DNA of 64,000 nucleotides from Reticulitermes speratus. Lineage: Eukaryota; Arthropoda; Insecta; Blattodea; Rhinotermitidae. The notes beneath the pieces are model-generated. The model saw only the letters and a list, made by a program, of their open reading frames with translations, searched no databases and had not been told where the DNA came from. The stretch spans positions 5,221,001 to 5,285,000 of the forward strand of contig JAJKFL010000002.1 in NCBI GenBank assembly GCA_021186555.1, given 5' to 3'. Made by a program: the position numbers and the translations under genes. Each line of letters begins with the position of its first letter. Positions within the stretch are counted from its first letter, which is position 1. Shown here one piece after another: positions 33,271 to 43,943 of this stretch.

Positions 33271-33401
33271 CCATGGAGCAGAGTTCTTCTTGAGAAGCTA
33301 ACAGGTCATCAGCTAGTCAAGAAATTCCCCGCGTTTTGTGGAACCCGAAGGTTCATTACCGCACTCACAAGAGCCCGTCACCTGTTCATATCCTGAGCTA
33401 T
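33239..33401 (-). mobile_element. LINE 3'-end fragment with (TAAC)n tail
   Basis: The (TAAC)n repeat is followed by CTCCATGGAGCAGAGTTCTT and GAAATTCCCCGCGTTTTGTG. It is a severely 5'-truncated LINE 3' end, flanked by AGAATCATAGCTA at 33227-33239 and 33402-33414. Confidence 0.9.
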
Positions 33402-33414
33402 AGAATCATAGCTA

Positions 33415-34127
33415 TAGAATATAAATAAAAATTAATTAAAGAAGCAAAGAGGCTAAAAGCCATTACCCTAACTGCATTTGTGTCATTGTCAAAGCGATGT
33501 AGATATTGTTATACGTGTTGTGTTGGTTTGTTCGCAAACTGTACTTGATTACGTGGTGGCTTGATTGCAATGAGTCAATGAATCGTAGCGTTGTAAAGTC
33601 TCCGTATCAAGGGTTCACCTGCTTTTCCGGTACAAATAAACACCATGCCAATTGAGAGGTTACTTCCTGTATTAAAACAGGGTGTGACATATACGTTTAA
33701 ATGTATATGTTTTTTCTCTTTTATCTGTGTATGAGGAGAAGGTGAAATACGTTTTGGACTATGCCTAAGAGTGCCTTAAATAAAACAGCTCAATAAATTG
33801 ATTATACTTGACGTTTAAGCTGTTCTGTTCCCCGTGTTTTAAATAAGCAAAAAAAGACGTAAGGCCAGTTTGCTGCACCACAGTCAGGTTGTTTATCGTA
33901 ACTGAATCTTGAACAGTGGAGTCAATTAGAGTCTTCTGTAACTAAAGTCAGTTACGAATTTATGGTTGTTGTTTATTAGGCGCGGACGGTCGAACAGTGT
34001 GTCAGTATTCTGCATGTCAGCCAAGTCATCGATATTGCGTTTGCGTGTTAAACGCTTCCTCGCAAAATAATTCGCGATCTGTGAAGGGGCGTAATAATTT
34101 GTTGTCTATTTATTTCTAAGACAAGAC
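33415..34127. other. Intronic DNA without recognised features
   Basis: No gene or repeat could be supported. Confidence 0.5.
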
Positions 34128-34615
34128 AGGCAATGTACGTATAACGTAACACAGAGGTGCGTTCACGTAACCATTGTTGCAGTGAAAATGCAATAAGTAT
34201 TACATATTCTGTGTGTGTGTGTCTGTAGCCTTAGTTATCCAGCATGCAAAGCGCATGCGCCGTATTATATTGCCATCTGTGGCCTGTTTGGCTGTACCAT
34301 ATTTTTCACATTATCTCATAAACGGCACGATTTTCTGGGGGGGGGGGGGAATTGATGAATATAAAATGGTTTTGATTTTGCCTACAAATTTCTTATTTCT
34401 TCTAGATGTTATATTAAATATACATACGTTTTCATGTAAAGTACCCGTTACTCTTGTCAGATTTCAATGAAACTTGAATTTTCTCGACGATTTTCGAACA
34501 ATTTCAGGTATCACATTTCATGAAAATCCGTTCCAGTGGGAGCCGAGTTGTTCCATGCGGACGGACGGACATGACGTAGCTAATAGTCGCTTTTCGCAGT
34601 TTTGCGAACGCGCCT
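34128..34615. repeat. Dispersed block paralogous to 14240-14710
   Basis: Shared text includes GTCTGTAGCCTTAGTTATCC, AGCATGCAAAGCGCATGCGC and CTAATAGTCGCTTTTCGCAG in the same order. This copy lacks the terminal inverted repeats and the 25-bp array, and has a G run at 34340-34350. Confidence 0.88.
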
Positions 34616-34940
34616 AGAAATTCGCCAATATGAGTACACGTCTCAGACTTTACCTTTCCCCACTAAGATACGGCAGGGGAAAAAAATTTTGGTCTCGAGG
34701 GAAAAAATGCTACGTTCTACGAAGTTTCGAGAGAAATTAGTTCTGTGTTTTATGGGAAATTATATTGTATTGCAATGAATATAAAGTCAGAACATTGCTC
34801 TTTTTTTGTTACGAAAACTATAACGCATAATAACAGTTTAGCGTTTAACTTAACGACGTTATTAAAACTGGGTTTGGGGGGGTTTCTGAGCGCGGTTTTG
34901 CTAAACGTGTCCGTTTTTGACATTTGTTCGTGACACCAGT

Positions 34941-35180
34941 GAAAAAGGTAAAGGTAAAGATCACCGTAGAAAAGGCCAGGAAGGTCCAGAGGGGGGGAGA
35001 AGAGTTATAACTGTACTCTTTCTTTAACCTCGGCGCTGGAAGGGGGTGGGTGGTCAACGCCACGCGCCGGCAGCTTTACCTCAGGGAAATTTACCCGATA
35101 CGCATTGTACAAGAGGCTGGGTGCGCCCCGGACCGTCCAGCCCGTAGCGAGTCGCTATACCGACTGAGCTATCGCGGCCG
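34941..35180 (-). mobile_element. SINE family 3, internally shortened
   Basis: The GGTAAAGGTAAAG tail, GGGTGGGTGGTCAACGCC and the A-box side (GATAGCTCAGTCGGTATAGC on the minus strand) are present, but the B-box region is partly deleted. GACACCAGT (34932-34940) and GACGCCAGT (35181-35189) form a 9-bp duplication with one mismatch. Confidence 0.87.
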
Positions 35181-35354
35181 GACGCCAGTTATGTAATAAA
35201 TGTTTTTAAATGTCTTCTCAGGCACTTGTTGTCTGTGCATGAATTCTTTAATCAGAAAATGGCAAAAAGTGTGCGTGACCATGGCTGATTTCTTATAAAA
35301 TAATTGTCCGTTGTGTGACTTACATCAGGTATGTCTCAGGCGCAGTGCGATGTC

Positions 35355-35935
35355 CAACATACTGTGTTTTCGTTTTGTGGCTTCAGCTAATGACGTGTTT
35401 ATACACTTGTTAACACAAGTGTTAAGATGTAGTTCAGTACTGAGTGTCGCCTGCACTTGTTTCTGATTTTTTGACACAATTTGGAGCATTTTTGGACTCG
35501 TGACTGGAAGGCTGCATTTTTGGACTCGTGACTGGAAGGCTGCATTTTTGGACTCGTGACTGGAAGGCTGTATTTTTGGACTCGTGACTGGAAGGCTTTC
35601 ATTTTTGGACTCGTGACTGGAAGGCTGCATTTTTATGTGACTGGAAGTGATTTGGACTGTGACTGGAGGCTGCATTTTTGGACTCGTGACTGGAAGGCTG
35701 CATTTGACTTATGGATCGCTTTGACTCGTGACTGGAAGGCTGCTTTGAGACTGGAAGCTTTTTGGACTCGTGACTGGAAGGCTGCATTATCTGATCCTTT
35801 GAAGTCTTCAGTGCATTATGGGAGCGGTGAGCACTTGTACCGCTTTTTGATATGTACTGTAGGGCCAGAAAACTTCCTGAGCTCCCCAACACTGTTCATA
35901 GCTGCAGTCGGCACGGCGTGGTCGCTGCTGTTCAA
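35355..35935. repeat. Duplicated segment, copy 1, with 30-bp minisatellite
   Basis: The left flank (CTGTGTTTTCGTTTTGTGGC) and right flank (AACACTGTTCATAGCTG, then GGCACGGCGTGGTCGCTGCT) match 36918-37435. The interior (about 35490-35790) repeats TTTTTGGACTCGTGACTGGA every 29-30 bp, with many small deletions after 35630. Confidence 0.92.
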
Positions 35936-36059
35936 CATAATAGCATGATTATGTTTGCTGACGTAACCTGTTGCTATCTTCAGAGTACTTAACGTTGAGG
36001 CAAAGAACTTCCTGCTGCCCATTGCTCATCTGCTCATACAGGCTGTTCTGATAACGAAA

Positions 36060-36185
36060 ATTTCTTGAGTCTTGAAGATGGGACCGATAGGTTGTCCCGA
36101 AACGTCGGTAAGAAATTACCTATTCTACGCTGCGTAAAATCCCCAAAGAGCTCAGGTCTCATTTATACCGCGGCGGAAGTCTGAA
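36060..36185 (+). mobile_element. Fold-back family B, right half only
   Basis: The text CTTGAAGATGGGACC...GGTTGTCCCGAAACGTCGG is followed by CTACGCTGCGTAA and TACCGCGGCGGAAG, the order seen in the complete copies at 41.2 and 63.1 kb. The hammerhead-like part is at 36073-36112: stem II GGGAC/GTCCC and GAAAC joined to GTC. Confidence 0.6.
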
Positions 36186-36287
36186 ATCACGCGATGTCTT
36201 GTTTCATTCATATAAACCCAGTTTGTACTGGAATATTTATAGCGCATCTGTTCGGTTGTTCATCAGAGGTTAAACCCAACCGTTAGG

Positions 36288-36330
36288 TTGTCAAGAAGGA
36301 CTCTGCTCCATGGAGTTAGTTAGTTAGTTC
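36288..36330 (+). mobile_element. LINE 3'-tail remnant
   Basis: CAAGAAGGACTCTGCTCCAT, then GGAGTTAGTTAGTTAG, is the 3' end of the 61-kb LINE family in plus orientation. It is followed by a fragment of the TA-type MITE to 36420. Confidence 0.75.
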
Positions 36331-36424
36331 GTTAACTGAAGAATTAATTGGTTCCACGGAATTTCTGACTATAGGCGAGGTGTTGTATAAACCGATGTCG
36401 TTATAAGCGGGTTCTGATGTAATT

Positions 36425-36917
36425 CTATCAAAGAGAAACAAACTGCGGTCCATTTCAGATTACAAACACACATGAGTCACTCTTGTTCCCAAATGCTTTA
36501 TTCATTAGGCGTGTACCTTTGTTGAGTGCAGTTTTTTTCCGTTCCGAAGTGAGTGTGTGCATGTAGGCTACCATTTAAATGTAAGTATAATAGCAACATC
36601 GTATTCCCGTTTTTGGAAGATCGTAAGAAGAGAAGAAAAAGTACAAGGAATGGGTAAAAAAGAGAAATAACAAGGAAAAGGGGATAAAAAAGTAATATGT
36701 AATTTCTGTTGGTTCGAAGTAAAACTTGTAACACGCATGCAAGGCGCTCATTAGGAAGGCTTACTTTGCTGGGACGTGTTTTTATTCACACAAGTTTGAA
36801 GCTTAATTTTTATTTTAAAACTGCCAAAGGGGACTTTCCGAATGGTTTACTTTGGTGCCATTAGCATTAGGCACGTAACATTTGCTTTGACTCTGAATTC
36901 AAGAAACTTCTAAAGAA
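36425..36917. other. Intronic DNA without recognised features
   Basis: An AT-rich segment with A-rich text at 36620-36700. No exon was recognised. Confidence 0.5.
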
Positions 36918-37435
36918 AATACTGTGTTTTCGTTTTGTGGCTTCAGCTAATGGCGTGTTTATACACTTGTTAACACAAGTGTTAAGATGTAGTTCAGTAC
37001 TGAGTGTCGCCTGCACTTGTTTCTGATTTTTTGACACAATTTGGAGCATTTTTGGACTCGTGACTGGAAGGCTGCATTTTTGGACTCGTGACTGGAAGGC
37101 TGTATTTGTGGACTCGTGATTGGAAGGCTGAATTTTTAGACTCGTGACTGCAAGGATGCATTTTTTTGGACTCGTGACTGGAAGGCTGCATTTTTGGACT
37201 CGTGACTGGAAGGCTGTATTTTTGGACTCCTGACTAGAAGGCTGCATTTTTTGACTCGTGACTGAAAGGCTGCATTTTTGGACCTGTGACTGGAATGCTG
37301 CATTGTCTGATCCTTTGAAGTCTTCAGTGCACTTGTACCGCCTTTTGATATGTACTGTAGGGGCCAGAAAACTTCCTAGCTGAGCTCCCCAACACTGTTC
37401 ATAGCTGAAGTCGGCACGGCGTGGTCGCTGCTAGG
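36918..37435. repeat. Duplicated segment, copy 2, with 30-bp minisatellite
   Basis: Same flanks as 35355-35935, in the same orientation and about 1.56 kb away. The minisatellite spans about 37045-37305 with fewer deletions but different substitutions. Either a local duplication or two insertions of one dispersed repeat would explain this. Confidence 0.92.
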
Positions 37436-37609
37436 CTCATCTCTGAACAGCCAGACAACGTTATACCTCTTTCAAAAAACATTTACTGTGTTGGGAGTAC
37501 ATTCATTGCTGCAGTCACTTTGGACGGCCCTGAAACACAGAGAAGACTCTGGTACCTACGCAGTGCTTTTTCTCCAACAGCTTACCTCTTCACCTCAGCC
37601 GGGTAGCTG

Positions 37610-37830
37610 TAATACCCCAGTCAGTACAGTGACTGGGCTACTGGCTAGACAACAGACGAATCGTGGTTCGGTTCTAGGAGGGGGTAAACAATTTTTATCT
37701 TCCGCAAAGCGTCCAGACCGACTCTGGGGCCCACTGAGTCGTCTGTTCAATGGATACCGGGAGTTGGGCGGCCCTGGCGTGAAGCTGACCCCACTCATTT
37801 CTGTCCACTTCCAACAATAAGAATGAACGG
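37610..37830 (+). mobile_element. Degenerate SINE family 3 copy
   Basis: AGACCGACTCTGGGGCCCAC, TGGATACCGGGAG and TTTACCTCCACTTTCCC follow the family 3 order in plus orientation. Confidence 0.6.
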
Positions 37831-38940
37831 AGCTTTACCTCCACTTTCCCATATGTCTTCATAGCATGCACAGGGATATTTCACCGTTTTAACTTGATCT
37901 GTTTGGGTCTGTATGCTTTTGTGGCCGAGGCAATGCTTTCGTGGTATTCTTCAGTACCCGGTAGTACAGTCACGTCATATATGGCAATCTGCTTATCTGT
38001 TCACAGTTCACAGTCAGCGTTCCACCGCATTTGATGTTACGTGACGTCTAAAATTGAAACAGCATTGGTAAATATCATAAGAATGAGTCGACATGTACAT
38101 CACATAGGCTGTTCATCGAAGCATACAGCGACGTCATTTGTCTAATATTTGCGAAACTAATCGGAGATTGATAAAGTTTCGAGTTTGTCGGAATTGGTCT
38201 CAGTCTTATAAGCAAAAATGCCAGGTGTGTACACTTTTTGTTCAGATGCGTGGTAATTTAGAAATCACGAAGTTTTGAGATAACTAACAGTTCCAGTTTT
38301 TAGTGTGGAAAAGTGAGGTTAATGTCGTTCATGTGGTTATAAAAGTCTGTCGTCTGTGTGTCTCGCTGTAGCTTTCTACCTTAGAGGCATTTCACGTTGT
38401 TGGATGTTGCGTGATAAAAAAATTACAGAACTAGCTAGAGTGACAGACGTTGTTGGGAAGTAGTGTGTATGAATCGGTAAAGTGACAAGCTTTGTCTGTC
38501 CGCCATATCTTTAGGAACACAGCAGTGTCTCCCAGTGTCATGGAGATCTTTACAAAGCGTCCTGGAACAAGGAAAATAGACACAGTGACAGTCTTACTTT
38601 AATTAGGGGGGTAAATTAGATTTTGCCTTATTTTGATATCCCCCCCCCCCCTCAAATTTGGATAAACTTCAGTATGGGATATCTCCTCGCACTGGTGGAG
38701 AGTAATCGTGAGTTTCGTGAAAATAGGCACAATGGAAGACGATGTTTTAGTTAATGGCGTGGGTGAAATGTTACCCATATTTCTTACATTTTGGCTCCGC
38801 ATGTGGATGGAATTAGCTGCAGGAGATGTCGTCAGAATTGTATATTGAAGTTGTTATAAGAGTTTCATGAAAGTCTGGGCAGTGAAAAATATACATACGG
38901 GCGTAAATTAATTTTTCCCCGTAATTTCACATATCAAAAA
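37831..38940. other. Intronic DNA without recognised features
   Basis: A C run occurs at 38641-38651. No exon or repeat family was recognised. Confidence 0.5.
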
Positions 38941-38943
38941 CAA

Positions 38944-39498
38944 GTGGAGAATGTGGAATATTTCAATTATTTGGGTAGCATCATAACAAGTGATGCAAGG
39001 TGTACACGTGAAATTAAATCCAGAATTGCCATGGCAAAAGCAGCATTCAACAAGAAGAAGAATCTTTTCACCAGCAAACTGGACTTAAATTTAAGGAAGA
39101 AACTAGTAAAGTGCTACATTTGGAGCATAGCTTTGTGTGGTGCTGAAACGTGGACACTTGGGAAAGTAGATCAGAAGTATCTGGAAAGTTTTGAAATGTG
39201 GTGCTGGAGAAGAATGGAGAAGATCAGTTGGACCGATCGTGTGAGAAATGAAGAAGTATTACATAGAGTGAAGGTGGAGAGGAATATCGTACATACAATA
39301 AAAAGAAGAAAGGCTAACTGGATTGGTCACATCTTGCGTAGAAACTGCCTTCTGAAACATGTGATTGAAGGAAAGTTAGATGGAAGGATAGAAATGACGG
39401 GACGACGAGGGAGAAGACGTAAGCAGCTACTGGATGACCTTAAGGAAAAGAAGAGATACTGGAAATTGAAAGAGGAAGCACTAGATCGCACTCTGTAG
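38944..39498 (+). pseudogene. Non-LTR retrotransposon ORF2 C-terminal region
   Basis: A 184-residue frame reads VEYFNYLGSIITSDARCTRE, then LCGAETWTL, then RVRNEEVLHRVK and NWIGHILRRNCLLKHVIEGK. This is the region after the reverse transcriptase palm in LINE ORF2 proteins, including the YLGS and GAETWTL-type motifs. The frame opens at the truncation point, not at a true start, since the endonuclease and reverse transcriptase are missing. A TAG at 39496 stands where other copies read Trp, and the family text continues for about 15 more codons. A (GAAT)n tail follows at 39549-39560. Confidence 0.93.
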
Positions 39499-39560
39499 AG
39501 AACTCGCTTTGGAAGAGGCTACGGACCTGTCGTAAGACAGACTACAGAATGAATGAATGA
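39499..39560 (+). mobile_element. 3' end and (GAAT)n tail of the same LINE
   Basis: AGAACTCGCTTTGGAAGAGG, then CTGTCGTAAGACAGACTAC, continues the family match past the premature stop and ends in GAATGAATGAATGAAT. Confidence 0.9.
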
Positions 39561-39991
39561 ATTTCACATGTACTGTCCCATTAGTGTGACGTTAGGTGTA
39601 AGAGATTACGTACAATGATGTAAAGCATTCGTGAGTTTCACGAAAATCGGCGCAGGGAAGGCCATACTTTTTTTTTTGGGGGGGGGGGGCTTAAATGAAA
39701 TTACATTTACGCGTGTACCGTGAAACCGTATCATGTTCAGGAGGTCAAGACGCTGTGGTAAGGTCTGTGCACTATGTCACGGAATACACCATTTGCTATC
39801 TTGTGACAGTACCATGAACCATTCATTAACGTTTAATAAAGTGTTAACTTAAAAGAACCCTTTGGAACCCGTTTTTAAGCGTTTTTCTACTTCAAGATCA
39901 CCACAGATAGGAATTCCGGTCTTCTAGGAGTCACTTGGATTGTTAATTTGCTCTGCGCTGTACTAAAACCGTTTCTGTAGTAGACGGAAAA

Positions 39992-40217
39992 CACCCAGTT
40001 CTTGTTTTACGTCCGTTTATTTTACGTCTTTTTGATTTAACGCCCCTTACCAATTTATACCACTTCTTAATTTGCGCTATCTCATTTTTGGTTTAACCCC
40101 CTTTGGCTGACTGCGTTCTATTACGCTAACCCATTATTTCTGATGGAAATATCATTTTTTTTTTATTTACGCCCACTTTTTCAGGAACGCAACTGGGCGT
40201 AAAATAAGGGATGGGTG
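39992..40217. mobile_element. TA-type MITE (CACCCAG family), copy 1
   Basis: The ends CACCCAGTTCTTGTTTTACG and CGTAAAATAAGGGATGGGTG are inverted repeats of about 20 bp. TA follows the right end at 40218-40219; the left TA has mutated. The second copy is at 45332-45554, in the opposite orientation judging by internal text. Confidence 0.8.
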
Positions 40218-40924
40218 TAGTTTTCTTCGTGATCTAGAAGTAGAAGGACATTCGATTGAGGATAGCTGGTTTTGGCAGAGATTGGATACCATCGATGCAC
40301 CTAAATTTTTTGTTTTAAATCGAATGTTTGGTACAACTTCTGAAGTTGACTATCGCCAAGTGTCGACACCAGTAGTCTACGTAGAAGTAGGGGTCATGAC
40401 ACCGCTCGGCCGTTGTGGTCGTATCTGCAATAAATACCGTATTATATATTCCAGTTAATGCGAATAACAGCCACCCTCTTTTTTTCCTACACCCCCTTTA
40501 CCTCCTCCCCGGTCATATCACGATAAACTTTTTAACTTATTTTGTATTCTGTAATGCGAATGTTGCTTAGTTACAAAGAAACGCTCTGTATTATTGACAA
40601 TGAAAGTAGCAAACCTATAATTTTTTTTTTCTTCTCACGAAACAAATGATTATTTGGCATGAAGGGGGGTCGACGCCATAGAGCACAGCGCGTATGGAGT
40701 TCCCAAGTTTACTGGCAAGATAACGCAAGATGCAGTGTTTTAATGCGCCCAGCATAAATATTCATCTTGGTAGGGTCGATATCTTAGCAGGCTGGGCTTT
40801 GAAACTGGTTTTGTCTGGGTCTTGGTTACACACTGGGAATTCGTTACGTGTCCTTTCGAATTGACCATCCACGTCGTCGAACCAGGCTCATTCGTCCGTC
40901 CGTTTGTGCACCTCTTGAAGATTC
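40218..40924. other. Unassigned intronic DNA
   Basis: No gene or repeat was recognised; the T run at 40621-40630 is simple sequence. Confidence 0.5.
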
Positions 40925-41095
40925 AGGTCTTCTGGATGTGACGCCGTGTCGTTAGGAGAGTGGTTACCGATGTTTCGAAAAACATACCGCCTTCGTAAAG
41001 GTCTTCTTGAACTGTTTGACCCTTGACGATGTAGGCAGTACGTTCCTTCGAAACGTCGGGAACCCCTCACCTAACTACTCGGAGTAACATCACTT
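40925..41095. mobile_element. Fold-back family B, degenerate copy
   Basis: A minus-strand GATGTTTCGAAA and a plus-strand TTGACGATG...TTCGAAACGTCGGG face away from each other across about 60 bp, as in the better copies. Arms are eroded. Confidence 0.45.
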
Positions 41096-41159
41096 GAATC
41101 TTAATCACTACCGCTCTGAGAATCCCCTAATGCTGCGTTCTACTCACATTCATAAATGA

Positions 41160-41380
41160 CTGACGTGTGATAATGTGATCTTCGCTCTTCTGGGATGTTA
41201 CGCGGAGTAGATTGGTAGTTATTTACTAACGTTTCGGGACAATCTATCCACCCCTATCTTCTTCTTGGACTTCTGGGCCATTGAATATGGGACCGACAGG
41301 TTGTCTCGAAACGTCGGTATCTACCAATATACACCGCGTAACATACCAGAAGAGTGAAGATATCATTTACACTGTGGCGG
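41160..41380. mobile_element. Fold-back family B with two inverted ribozyme-like motifs
   Basis: The left arm TCTTCGCTCTTCTGGGATGT pairs with the right arm ACATACCAGAAGAGTGAAGA. A minus-strand AACGTTTCGGGACA and a plus-strand GGGACCGACAGGTTGTCTCG-AAACGTCGG face outward. Hammerhead-like stem II (GGGAC/GTCTC) survives on the right only. The terminal text CATTTACACTGTGGCGG recurs in all family B copies. Confidence 0.65.
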
Positions 41381-41728
41381 ACGCCTGAAGTCACGTGTGG
41401 TAATGTGTCTGTACCTGCTATAAATGAATATTGGGGCCAGTGAAGTAGCAAAGAAACGTCGGTAAACAATTACCACACGCCGTCGCATAATACCCCAGAA
41501 GACTGCATATTTCTCAAGAAATTTAATGGGGAAAATATACGTAGTGGCTTAGAGGATATTATTTCATCCATTTTTGTCTAGTTTTTGCCGTATGAACGTA
41601 CGGAATTGTTTTTATAGTTGCAGAAACCAGAAATGTGTGCAATGAAGCGTCATAAACATTTTAAAGTAGAGCAGTGTTTGTAGTAAAGACAGCACCCCTG
41701 TTACTGTGTTGTAATGCTGTGTTTGCAG

Positions 41729-41894
41729 GTGATGCTACCTCAAAATATGGCCACCATTCTGACACTGGCCGCGCTGCAAGACCAACAAACCAAGGCTGGG
41801 GGCTCTGCCCCACCACATCATGGGGCCCCACCGCACACGGGGGGCTCTCCATCCCCTGCATCAGGGTTAGTTATAATGGATCCCAGTAAAGGCG
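41729..41894 (+). CDS. Internal coding exon, probably the next exon of the gene at 20589
   Basis: The acceptor GTGTTTGCAG precedes the exon, and the donor G|GTAAGT follows. The reading frame is open for 55 codons starting in phase 0, which matches the phase-0 end of the exon at 20589-20944, and it leaves one base for the next exon. The peptide starts VMLPQNMATILTLAALQDQQ and continues with a Gly/Ser/Pro/His-rich part (APPHHGAPPHTGGSPSP), then LVIMDPSKG. The low-complexity style resembles the upstream exon, which supports one protein. No catalytic motif is visible and I cannot name the family. The longer frames overlapping this exon (41674-41889 and 41714-42124) are not bounded by the splice sites. 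The next exon would start in phase 1 and was not found. Confidence 0.7.
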
Positions 41895-42149
41895 GTAAGT
41901 TTAAATTTCTTCAACTTTGTTTTGCCAGGTTGATGACGCTAGTGATATGTTTAATTATAATTTCGTATTGCTGGGTATTTAGTTTTCTTTCAGTGGTTGT
42001 CAGGCACAAATACGTAGCAATGTTTAAGTACTTCGTTCAGCCCCTGACACCGATAAGTTGCATTTCTTTTGAGTGCGGAAACAATGATTCGAGGACAGAG
42101 GTTCGTTTATGTGGCGTTCTGTAACGGATTTTCTAAGGCATTTAAGAAA

Positions 42150-42535
42150 AATGGTACTACGCGTAGAGACATGTTACTGCTCTTAGAGACATGGTACTAC
42201 GCTTAGAGACATGGTACTGCTCTTAGAGACATGGTACTACCCTTAGAGACATTGTACTACGCTTAGAGACATGTTACTGCTCTTAGAGGCATGGTACTAC
42301 GCTTAGAGACATGGTACTACGCTTAGAGACATGTTACTACGCTTAGAGACATGGTACTTAGAGACATGTTACTGCTCTTAGAGACATGTTACTGCTCTTA
42401 GAGACATGGTACTACGCTTAGAGACATGGTACTACGCTTAGAGACATGGTACTACGTTTAGAGACATGGTACCACGCTTAGAGACATGGTACCGCGCTTA
42501 GAGACATGGTACTACGCTTAGAGACATGTTCTCAT
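42150..42535. repeat. 20-bp minisatellite (about 19 units)
   Basis: GGTACTACGCTTAGAGACAT repeats every 20 bp, with a variant GTTACTGCTCTTAGAGACAT interspersed. It begins about 250 bp after the exon donor, so it lies in the next intron. Confidence 0.95.
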
Positions 42536-42604
42536 GTTGGTAAACAGTTACGGACTTATTTGGTAAAAAGCTTGTCCCTGTAAACGCCATTAAGGCGTAT
42601 AGGG

Positions 42605-42825
42605 GAAGTAGTGATATTGAGATTTTCGCTCTTCTGGAATGTTACGTAGCGTAGATTAGTAATCGACGTTTTGGGACAACCTGTCGGTTCCTTCAAGGGT
42701 AAAGCTTGACCCTTTAAGATGGGACAGGGTGCCCTCGAAACCTGGGTAACTAGAAATTTACGCTGCGTAACTTCCCGGAAGAGCGAAGATGTCATTTACA
42801 CCGCGGCGGAAGCCACAAATCACGC
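42605..42825. mobile_element. Fold-back family B, arms well kept
   Basis: TTTTCGCTCTTCTGGAATGT at the left mirrors TTCCCGGAAGAGCGAAGAT at the right. The hammerhead-like cores are damaged (TTTAAGATGGGACA; CGAAACCTGGG). The end CATTTACACCGCGGCGGAAG is intact. Confidence 0.65.
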
Positions 42826-42839
42826 AGAGCTGAGGTAGT

Positions 42840-42985
42840 GCTCCACTTACTCGGCACTAGATGGAGTTGCGTGGTCAGCTTTACGCCCCGGCCTCTTTAC
42901 GCTCGGGGAAAGAACCTTCCCTTTCCTCCCCGTACCCATTGAATAGGAAGCTGGTTGTGGCCTAGGTCAGTTCGGACGTTTTGGA
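42840..42985 (-). mobile_element. Degenerate SINE family 3 fragment
   Basis: GGCACTAGATGGAGTTGCGT, CTTTACGCCCCGGCC and AGGAAGCTGG keep the family 3 order. No B box remains. Confidence 0.6.
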
Positions 42986-43059
42986 GACGATATCGTGCCA
43001 CTTGCGTGAGGTAGACGGTCGTTCCTGCGTTTGTGGTCGCAGTAGGCCTTCTCACGTTG

Positions 43060-43440
43060 TCTTTTTTGTTCGGACATCGTGTAGTCCGGTAGGTGCTTAC
43101 CAATTTTCCGGAAAACATCTTCACGAAACAGACCTGGTGTGTTCTGGGATGAGATGTTGAGGAAGAAACTGCTGTCATCATCTTCAGAGTAAACTGGAAA
43201 ACTTTACCTCAGCCTTAAGATTGAGACAGGTTTCTCCGAAACGTCGTTAAATTTATACCACGCCACATAGCGTCACATCGCAGGAGGCAGTTTGTTTATA
43301 TAATCACCGCTGTGAGAACCTCAAATCTTGCACTGCCTCCATCATCGGCATAGAAGATTAGATATTGTGTTCCTCCGAAACGTCGGTATACCGGACTACA
43401 CGGTGTCATAATATAGAGGACCGCGGTATGAATCTACGCC
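43060..43440. mobile_element. Fold-back family B relics
   Basis: TCTCCGAAACGTCGTTAAAT (43230) and TTCCTCCGAAACGTCGGTAT (43370) are two partial right arms, with ACCACGCCACATAGCG and AATCACCGCTGTGAG between. The left arms are not clearly recognisable. Confidence 0.45.
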
Positions 43441-43943
43441 GTGAAGACCTTGTTCTTATATCCTAATAGTGCTTGACAGGGGTTGAGAAAAGCTCCGAGA
43501 GACCACAGCACGACCTGTTGTGGTTGGGACCGAACCCGCAACCTCTCCACCGCATATCAGATACATTATCGTTTGTCTTGGACGGTGCGTACGCTGGATA
43601 AACTGCTTTCAAACAGTTACGTGCAGCGTGAAACTACAGTTGCATGAAACCGATTGCTTGAAACCAGTTTCATCGTTGTGGCGCTCGTGTCATCGTTGAA
43701 ACAACTCATTATTATCATCAGATTTTAAAAATCACTTGCGGAAAGAATGGTTAGATGGCGCGCAAGCTTAGACGCGTCTCAGGTGGACGTGATGGTAGAA
43801 CCATTAATGGCCGGTGCGGAAGGCAATCGGCGATGTAGCAGCCGTATAGGATTCCGATGGTGGTATATGGCTATACTTCAGGAGTCGAGGGCCCAAAATC
43901 GGGCTGCCATGCCGTAGTATTAGTAAACGTTCACACTAGAACA
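43441..43943. other. Unassigned DNA
   Basis: No gene or repeat family was recognised. Confidence 0.45.

Larger units (their letters stand above)
20945..41728 (+). other. Putative 20.8-kb intron
   Basis: The donor GTAAGT at 20945 and the acceptor GTGTTTGCAG ending at 41728 are both consensus and both in phase 0. The interval holds SINEs, LINE 3' ends, MITEs, fold-backs and minisatellites, and no other convincing exon was found by eye. An additional small exon inside the interval cannot be excluded. Confidence 0.6.
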
